DNA of 64,000 nt from an uncultured Flavobacteriales bacterium (GTDB taxonomy: Bacteria > Bacteroidota > Bacteroidia > Flavobacteriales_D > Sanyastnellaceae): contig CALJKR010000051.1 in NCBI GenBank assembly GCA_937974555.1, positions 1-64,000 of the forward strand, in the 5' to 3' direction. Position numbers and translations under genes: made by a program. The notes beneath the pieces are model-generated. The model did no database searches and was not told the origin of the DNA. It saw only the letters and a list, made by a program, of their open reading frames with translations. Every line of letters starts with the position of its first letter. Positions within the stretch are counted from its first letter, which is position 1. Of this stretch, positions 58,773-64,000 are shown one piece after another.

Positions 58773-60257
58773 ATGGGATTGAAAGGTTGGCTCGCCATTC
58801 CTTTGGCGAAGTGGGTAAGGAAAAAAGTGTTGAAGGATAGCCACAACGCGATTCAGCACCAAAAAAATATTTTGAACCAATTGGTTCGGCAAGCCCATAA
58901 CACCCTTTACGGAAAGGACCACGGTTTTGATCAAATCGCTGATTATGCAGGGTTTGTATTGGCCAATCCCATTCATCAATATGAGGATTTAATCCCGTAC
59001 ATCGATCGCGTCAAGGCAGGAGAACGCGATGTTCTTTGGCCGGGATTGCCGTTGTACTTTGCAAAAACTTCTGGCACCACTGCAGGGGCCAAATACATCC
59101 CCATCAGTCATGAGAGCATGCCGCATCACATTGCGGCCGCCCGAAACGCGCTGTTGTGTTATATCGCCATCAGCGGTAACCACCACTTTGTAGATGGCAA
59201 AATGATTTTCCTCCAAGGGAGCCCCGCTTTGGATTACCTGAAGTCCGGCATTGCCGTAGGGCGATTGAGTGGCATTGTGGCTCATCATATCCCACAATAC
59301 CTTCAAAAAAATCGGCTGCCCAAATACGAAACCAATTGTATCGAGGACTGGGAAACCAAAGTAAACACCATCGCCAAAGAAACCATCCCCCATGACATGC
59401 GCCTGATATCCGGCATTCCAAGCTGGGTGCAGATGTATTTTGAAACCCTAATCCAGCAAACGGGAAAGAAAAGTGTTCGAGAGATCTTTCCCAATTTCAG
59501 CCTATTCGTTTTTGGTGGTGTACACTATGAGCCTTACCGAAAAAAGATGGAAACCCTAATGGGTGGTAAAATTGATACAGTAGAAACCTTTCCCGCAAGC
59601 GAAGGATTCTTTGCCTATCAAGATGACATTCACCGTGATGATTTGCTTTTAAATACAAACGCCGGAATTTTTTATGAGTTCATTGAAGCCGCACATTATT
59701 TTGACGAAAATCCAAAAAGAATTCCGCTTTGGGAAGTAGAGGAAAACGTTCAATACGCTCTAATTCTCAGCTCCAATGCGGGATTGTGGAGTTACAGCAT
59801 CGGTGATACAATAAAGTTTACATCTACGCAACCGTATCGAATCAAAGTAACCGGAAGAATCAAGCACTACACCAGCGCATTTGGTGAACACGTTATTGCC
59901 GAGGAGGTAGAAAAAACCATGCAATTGGCGATGGAAGAATTCAATTTCTCCATATCTGAATTTCATGTTGCTCCCCAAGTCCATGTTGCGGATGAATTGC
60001 CCTACCACGAGTGGTTCATTGAAGCAGAAAGGCAGCCCGATGATTTGGAGGGATTACGCGCATTCATGGATCAATGCATGACCCAACAAAATATTTACTA
60101 CCGTGATTTGATTGAGGGTAAAGTACTTCAACCTTTAAAAATAACCTGGGTAAGAAAAAACGCATTCCAAGAAGCCATGAAAAAAAATGGAAAGCTAGGC
60201 GGACAAAACAAAGTGCCGCGCCTAGCCAACCATCGAGAATTTGCCGACCTTTTCTAA
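58773..60257 (+). CDS. GH3-family acyl-adenylate/amide synthetase
   Basis: 494 residues, GH3 (auxin-responsive promoter) family; these use ATP to link a carboxylic acid with an amino acid. The adenylation P-loop is FAKTSGTTAGAKYIPIS, and FPASEGFFAYQDD and YRIKVTGRIKHYTSAFGEHV are family motifs. Bacterial substrates are mostly unknown. It follows the T9SS gene with a 1-base gap; the phosphopantetheinyl transferase two genes upstream is compatible with an acyl-activation theme (inference). Confidence 0.88.
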   Translation: MGLKGWLAIPLAKWVRKKVLKDSHNAIQHQKNILNQLVRQAHNTLYGKDHGFDQIADYAGFVLANPIHQYEDLIPYIDRVKAGERDVLWPGLPLYFAKTSGTTAGAKYIPISHESMPHHIAAARNALLCYIAISGNHHFVDGKMIFLQGSPALDYLKSGIAVGRLSGIVAHHIPQYLQKNRLPKYETNCIEDWETKVNTIAKETIPHDMRLISGIPSWVQMYFETLIQQTGKKSVREIFPNFSLFVFGGVHYEPYRKKMETLMGGKIDTVETFPASEGFFAYQDDIHRDDLLLNTNAGIFYEFIEAAHYFDENPKRIPLWEVEENVQYALILSSNAGLWSYSIGDTIKFTSTQPYRIKVTGRIKHYTSAFGEHVIAEEVEKTMQLAMEEFNFSISEFHVAPQVHVADELPYHEWFIEAERQPDDLEGLRAFMDQCMTQQNIYYRDLIEGKVLQPLKITWVRKNAFQEAMKKNGKLGGQNKVPRLANHREFADLF

Positions 60258-62521
60258 TCTTTGTTTCCACCCAACCGGAGTCGGTAGCCCAAATAAAACA
60301 TCCTTCCAAAGGCAGGCGCATAAGCGAAGTTGCCGTCTAAAACGGTTGGACTCGTATCTTCAGGAAAGCTCAAGGGATTTGGGGTATGATAAATAACCAC
60401 CCGCTTTTGTTGAAAATTGAATAGATTTTCACATCCAAAATACATATCCCACTTTTCCTCCTTGGCTAACGATATTTGAGCATTTACAATCCAATAAGCG
60501 GGAGAATAATCACCGACAACATATAAGTAATCCTCATGAATAGGCATTCTCTGTCCATCACTCCATTTGGCAGTAGCATCGAAAAGAATGCGATTCTTTT
60601 CTCTGCCAAACATCTTTGTACTATAGGACACATTGGTAAAAAATTTATTTCTGCTAACAAATGGCAATGCCCTCCTGCCAGATGCATAGTCCAAATAGGC
60701 ATTAACGTATCGATAAGCCAATCTAACTTCCAACCTTTTTAAGGGAGAAAATTGTGATTCAAATTGGGCCGTTTGAGAAATTGATTTTGCCCCGTTCTTA
60801 GAATCCAATGTATACATTTTTAAATACCCAAAAGTGTCCCAATCCATGACTACTTGCTGATCAAACATCGTCTGAAAAACATCAAAACTCCAGTTTAAAT
60901 CACGGTAAAACAATTTTGTATTGCCTGACAAAACAAATCCCAAATTGGTGGCTGACTCCATGGGTAATCCATTGGGATAAGCGGCATTGTATTGTGTAAC
61001 TTGTACAATGCGGTTTGAGGCCAAAATACCCGGATTGTCTAAAATCGGATTCACCACACGTCGTCCCTTACCTGCCATCACTTTCACATGTATGTTCTCG
61101 TTAATGGAATACCTGAAATGAATACGTGGTGTAAACAATGATCCGAAATAATTGTGGTAATCATAGCGCATACCCAAAATCATTTGAAACTTATCCTCCT
61201 CGTTCCAAGAAAACTCAGAAAAGGCACCTACCACATTTTCCGTTCGATTGAACTCTCCCCATTGATAAAATTTTTCACGGTATTCATCCCAATTCCAAGA
61301 CACACCATTGGTCCACTTGATATCATGTGTCCACTCTAAGGCGTGCATCGCCACAGCCCGTAGGTTTCTTTGTTCTCCTTGGTATACACTTGGATTGTGC
61401 GGCAGCCCCAGTTGGGTATTTCCCATTTTATATGCCGTGTAGCTGACCTGCGTACCAATGCTCTGCTCCTTCTCTCGATCCAAAATCCATCCATTTTTCA
61501 GAAAAATGCCATAGCGTTCATTGGTGTTATGTAATTTCAAAGGATTTCCCAACGTACTATACTTTCCGGTTTCTGTCTTATACCTCAATTGGGTAAAAGT
61601 ATAATCACCCCGATAACCATGTTTACCCTCATAACTTGCATGCAGTCTTCCGTTCAATTCATTACCTATAGGATTATCCAGAAAATTATCATTATTCATG
61701 TCATATTTACTGGGCGTTATTGCCAAATGGGTAGACCAATCCCACTTGAAACGTTCTCCAATGGAATGCTTTGAAACGGCATTCCATTCATAGCGACCCT
61801 GAAAGCCGACATATCCATTTAAGAAAAATCGCTCTTTCATTTCGTCTGCCTTGTGTGAGACATTGATTTGACCTGCGATGCTTTCGTATCCTGGAATAAT
61901 CGATCCTGCACCTTTGGAAATGTTGATCTCCTTAATCCATGGCCCCGGCTCCCAGCCCAAGCCATAAACAGAGGCCAAACCCCTGAGGTCAGGAATATTA
62001 TCCGACATCAATTGCGCATACTTGCCGTCAAGACCCAACATCTTGATTTGTCTCGTTCCTGAAATTCCGTCCGTAAAAGAGGCGTCCACACTGGCGTTGG
62101 TCTCAAAACTCTCCGATAAATTGCAGCAAGCCGCTTTGCACAATTCCTTTTCAGTCATGGTTTGAAAAAGATGAGGGTCTTTGCCATGAAAATGCTGACT
62201 GCCTGCATGCTCCTCAATTTCCAATTTTTCCATTTCGTTGATTTTTAATTCAACCAAATACTCGGATTGCTCAGAAATCATTACTTCCATAGGATGATAA
62301 GGTATCAATTGAAAAACCAATATCCCATGATTGGGTATTCTGCCGATGGCAAATCTTCCGTCTGATTGGGTAATGGTGCCGGCTTGGCTGTCCTTCCAAA
62401 AAACAGCAACATACTCCAACGGGGTGCCTGTATCAGCATCTCGCACTACTCCCGTCACTGACTGTGTCCATGCTCCAAATCCCATCAGCGCAAAGGACAA
62501 CATGATGATAATCGTACGCAT
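60254..62521 (-). CDS. TonB-dependent receptor of a metal (probably copper) locus
   Basis: 755 residues from ATG 62521. Signal peptide MRTIIIMLSFALMGFGAWT, a CarboxypepD_reg-like domain (about 20-105: GVVRDADTGTPLEYVAVFWKDS), then the plug with the characteristic CKAACCNLSESFETNASVDASFTDGISGTRQIKMLGLDGKY (in parts), and a barrel. This plug sequence recurs in Bacteroidota receptors next to HMA-domain proteins. The HMA gene and a HYC_CC_PP protein lie just upstream, in TGATG coupling with the former. Copper is the likely cargo, but haem or other metals are possible. Confidence 0.82.
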   Translation of the reverse strand: MRTIIIMLSFALMGFGAWTQSVTGVVRDADTGTPLEYVAVFWKDSQAGTITQSDGRFAIGRIPNHGILVFQLIPYHPMEVMISEQSEYLVELKINEMEKLEIEEHAGSQHFHGKDPHLFQTMTEKELCKAACCNLSESFETNASVDASFTDGISGTRQIKMLGLDGKYAQLMSDNIPDLRGLASVYGLGWEPGPWIKEINISKGAGSIIPGYESIAGQINVSHKADEMKERFFLNGYVGFQGRYEWNAVSKHSIGERFKWDWSTHLAITPSKYDMNNDNFLDNPIGNELNGRLHASYEGKHGYRGDYTFTQLRYKTETGKYSTLGNPLKLHNTNERYGIFLKNGWILDREKEQSIGTQVSYTAYKMGNTQLGLPHNPSVYQGEQRNLRAVAMHALEWTHDIKWTNGVSWNWDEYREKFYQWGEFNRTENVVGAFSEFSWNEEDKFQMILGMRYDYHNYFGSLFTPRIHFRYSINENIHVKVMAGKGRRVVNPILDNPGILASNRIVQVTQYNAAYPNGLPMESATNLGFVLSGNTKLFYRDLNWSFDVFQTMFDQQVVMDWDTFGYLKMYTLDSKNGAKSISQTAQFESQFSPLKRLEVRLAYRYVNAYLDYASGRRALPFVSRNKFFTNVSYSTKMFGREKNRILFDATAKWSDGQRMPIHEDYLYVVGDYSPAYWIVNAQISLAKEEKWDMYFGCENLFNFQQKRVVIYHTPNPLSFPEDTSPTVLDGNFAYAPAFGRMFYLGYRLRLGGNKD

Positions 62522-62862
62522 CAGTGATTTTTTAATTCGCGGTATCTGCAACAGCGATGTACTTGATTGTATTGCTCTTCCGTTGCGATGCTCTTCTCCG
62601 TATCATACCCAGCGACGTTTAACAAACGATGCATCTCCTCGATACTGATTTTTGAAGGCTTATAAATCACCTTGATTTGATGGGTATCCAAGTTATAGTC
62701 CGCTACCATAACTCCTTTAACATCTAAAGCGTTTTCGATGGTTTTTTCGCACATGCCGCAGACTCCAGCTACCCAAAAAGAGGTTTCCTCCGTCTTTTTA
62801 CTTTGCGCCATTAATGCGCTTGCAGTTGCTACAAAGAGCAACATTAAAATATTTTTTTTCAT
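62521..62862 (-). CDS. Secreted HMA-domain metal-binding protein
   Basis: 113 residues: signal peptide MKKNILMLLFVATASALMAQ, then one heavy-metal-associated domain with CGMC (Cys35, Cys38) in place of the usual GMTCxxC, followed by VMVADYNLDTHQIKVIYKPS and AGYDTEK. Extra cysteines lie near the C-terminus (HRCCRYREL). A periplasmic metallochaperone-like role is inferred. The stop overlaps the TonB receptor start (TGATG). Confidence 0.85.
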   Translation of the reverse strand: MKKNILMLLFVATASALMAQSKKTEETSFWVAGVCGMCEKTIENALDVKGVMVADYNLDTHQIKVIYKPSKISIEEMHRLLNVAGYDTEKSIATEEQYNQVHRCCRYRELKNH

Positions 62863-62901
62863 TTGATTTTGATTGATTTACGTGATTGAATTTGAATAAA
62901 C

Positions 62902-63300
62902 TCAAACCACATCATCGTAAAACAACCACTGCGAAAAAAGAATCGTTCGCTCCTGAATCAAAGGAGGCGCTTTGATTTCTCTTCTAAAAGAAGTCTCAAA
63001 TTCCAATAACTCAAGCCCAACCAGCGGTTTGCTCAACTTTTCAATTATCGTAGGCGAGATAAAAACACGCAATAAACCTGTAGCGGGTTGATCGTCAACC
63101 ACCAATTGCAAAGATTCCTCTTGACAACAATCATTTGCCCATGCTGACTCATGTCCATGCTCATGATCATCACAACAGTCATCGATGGGTACAAACCAAG
63201 ACTGCTCTGTCCCGCAGCAACAACCATGGAAATAAATGGTTGGGGAAAGCGACACCAAGGTGTAGACAACCAGAATGATATAGACTTTCCATTTTTGCAC
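62902..63300 (-). CDS. HYC_CC_PP-family envelope protein
   Basis: 132 residues from GTG 63300. N-terminal hydrophobic signal (VYIILVVYTLVSLSPTIYF), then HGCCCGTEQ, DDCCDDHEHGHES and ANDCCQEE, a linker, and APPLIQERTILFSQW; this is the H-C, C-C and P-P pattern of a family found in Bacteroidota metal loci. The cysteine and histidine clusters suggest binding of copper or a similar soft metal outside the inner membrane. The -7 box at 63305-63312 ends 4 bases before the GTG. First gene of the HMA-TonB group (39-base gap). Confidence 0.75.
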   Translation of the reverse strand: MQKWKVYIILVVYTLVSLSPTIYFHGCCCGTEQSWFVPIDDCCDDHEHGHESAWANDCCQEESLQLVVDDQPATGLLRVFISPTIIEKLSKPLVGLELLEFETSFRREIKAPPLIQERTILFSQWLFYDDVV

Positions 63301-63304
63301 GAGT

Positions 63305-63312
63305 CAAAAATA
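63305..63312 (-). promoter_or_regulatory. -7 box TATTTTTG of the metal-locus operon
   Basis: Exact TAnnTTTG on the minus strand, 4 bases (ACTC) before the GTG at 63300. It lies back to back with the udk promoter at 63352-63359; only 63 bases separate the two start codons. Confidence 0.55.
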
Positions 63313-63328
63313 AGCATTAAATCTGAAG

Positions 63329-63359
63329 TTCGATTCGCGTATAACACACTTTATATTTG
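63329..63359 (+). promoter_or_regulatory. udk: udk promoter, TTCG-N19-TATATTTG
   Basis: TTCG at 63329-63332 and TATATTTG at 63352-63359; the ATG at 63364 follows after 4 bases, predicting a leaderless mRNA. Confidence 0.6.
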
Positions 63360-63363
63360 TGCA

Positions 63364-63984
63364 ATGAACCCCATGATCATCGGAATTGCAGGAGGCAGTG
63401 GCGCAGGAAAAACCACTTTTCTTCGCGCATTGACAGACCATTTTGATTCGCATCAATTGGCTTTGGTTTCTCAGGACAACTATTACAAGCCAAAGGAATT
63501 GCAACAGGCAGACGAGAACGGCATCATCAACTTTGATTTGCCATCCTCTATCGATCATTTGCATTTTGTAAAGGACATGGAGGATTTGGCGTCGGGGCAA
63601 TCCATCACCAAATTGGAATACAACTTCAACAATCCGGCATGGAAACCGCAGCCCATAGAAGTTCATCCAGCACCCGTAATCGTCATGGAAGGATTGTTTG
63701 TTTTTCATTTTTCTGAAATCATGAATCGGCTCCATTACAAAGTGTTTTTGGATGCGCACATTGATTTAAGGCTCAGCCGAAGAATTAGGAGAGACAGCAA
63801 GCAAAGAGGGTATCCAGAGCATGAAGTGAGATACCAATGGGACAACCACGTTAGACCCGCAGAACTTAAATATTTAGAGCCGCACAAATCAAGCTGCGAG
63901 CTTGTCGTAGACAACAGTCACAGTTACGATGACGGATTGGCCGTTTTGGTTGAGGTCATTCAAAAGCATCTAGACAACCTTTGA
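63364..63984 (+). CDS. udk: Uridine kinase
   Basis: 206 residues from ATG 63364 (MNPMIIGIAGGSGAGKT); a longer frame to 63151 covers the opposite metal gene and is rejected. Phosphorylates uridine and cytidine with ATP or GTP in pyrimidine salvage. P-loop GGSGAGKTTF (residues 10-19), VSQDNYYKPK, FDLPSSIDH (Asp/Ser region) and VIVMEGLFVFH, then RLSRRIRRDSKQRGY, complete the NMP-kinase-like fold. Promoter and start are in the leaderless arrangement; the stop is at 63982-63984. Only 16 bases follow to the window end. Confidence 0.94.
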   Translation: MNPMIIGIAGGSGAGKTTFLRALTDHFDSHQLALVSQDNYYKPKELQQADENGIINFDLPSSIDHLHFVKDMEDLASGQSITKLEYNFNNPAWKPQPIEVHPAPVIVMEGLFVFHFSEIMNRLHYKVFLDAHIDLRLSRRIRRDSKQRGYPEHEVRYQWDNHVRPAELKYLEPHKSSCELVVDNSHSYDDGLAVLVEVIQKHLDNL

Positions 63985-64000
63985 ACAATTGAATAATCCC

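Noticed and set aside
63151..63363. N-terminal extension of udk
   Set aside because: It overlaps the opposite-strand metal gene and the udk promoter; the kinase begins directly before the P-loop.
1..64000. tRNA and rRNA genes
   Set aside because: Gaps between genes were read for cloverleaf-type ends and T-loop sequences; nothing convincing was found, though a tRNA scan was not possible here.

Overview
The window comes from a chromosome of a Bacteroidota species, most likely a flavobacterium-like lineage. The evidence is: several secreted proteins ending in type IX secretion (T9SS) sorting sequences; gldA; families largely confined to the phylum (IPExxxVDY, DUF4296, DUF4834, DUF4924, DUF2490, HYC_CC_PP); no Shine-Dalgarno pattern; and many promoters of the phylum's TTTG...TAnnTTTG form. 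No rRNA, tRNA, insertion sequence, integrase or CRISPR array was found.

Layout. 1-5.3 kb: the 3'-truncated end of a T9SS propeller protein, an HD phosphohydrolase, an AAA/DUF4143-type ATPase with a palindrome over its promoter, two small lipoproteins with twin terminators, and a small HTH regulator. 5.3-19.9 kb: a TonB receptor under a TPP riboswitch (thiamine uptake), dksA-like/lspA, ileS, an IPExxxVDY/pyk pair, metG/LD-carboxypeptidase, and asd followed by a lipoprotein nuclease-fold gene. 19.9-32.1 kb, mostly plus strand: a lamin-tail T9SS protein, polysaccharide deacetylase, rsmA, fbp, a GT2/dihydroorotase/DUF4296 group, an envelope operon and comF (both minus strand), then panD, a flippase-like gene and a heptose-phosphate nucleotidyltransferase.

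32.1-40.2 kb is the most unusual part. A Cys-Lys repeat secreted protein is followed by a four-gene minus-strand operon bounded by a promoter and a terminator. It encodes a ThiF/E1-like adenylating enzyme, a GNAT/autoinducer-synthase-like acyltransferase, a 7TM (7TMR-DISM-like) histidine kinase and a response regulator. An AT-rich divergent PAS-like gene, a short XRE regulator and a degenerate receiver protein follow. The sequence is clearly more AT-rich from about 35.06 to 39.03 kb, and the composition changes inside the kinase gene at the sensor/kinase boundary. I infer that this is a self-contained synthesise-and-sense signalling module.

40.2-64 kb: an OmpH/DUF4924 group, an MFS/acetyltransferase pair, gldA-DUF4834-YfhO, FIST, purN, an esterase, a T9SS protein with five 26-residue repeats, trhO, ahcY, a phosphopantetheinyl transferase, another T9SS protein, a GH3-family enzyme, a metal (probably copper) locus (HYC_CC_PP, HMA, TonB receptor) and udk.

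A recurring feature is that many start codons (ATG or GTG) lie only 4-5 bases after the -7 promoter box. This implies leaderless transcripts for at least ten genes, and it also helped to choose start codons.
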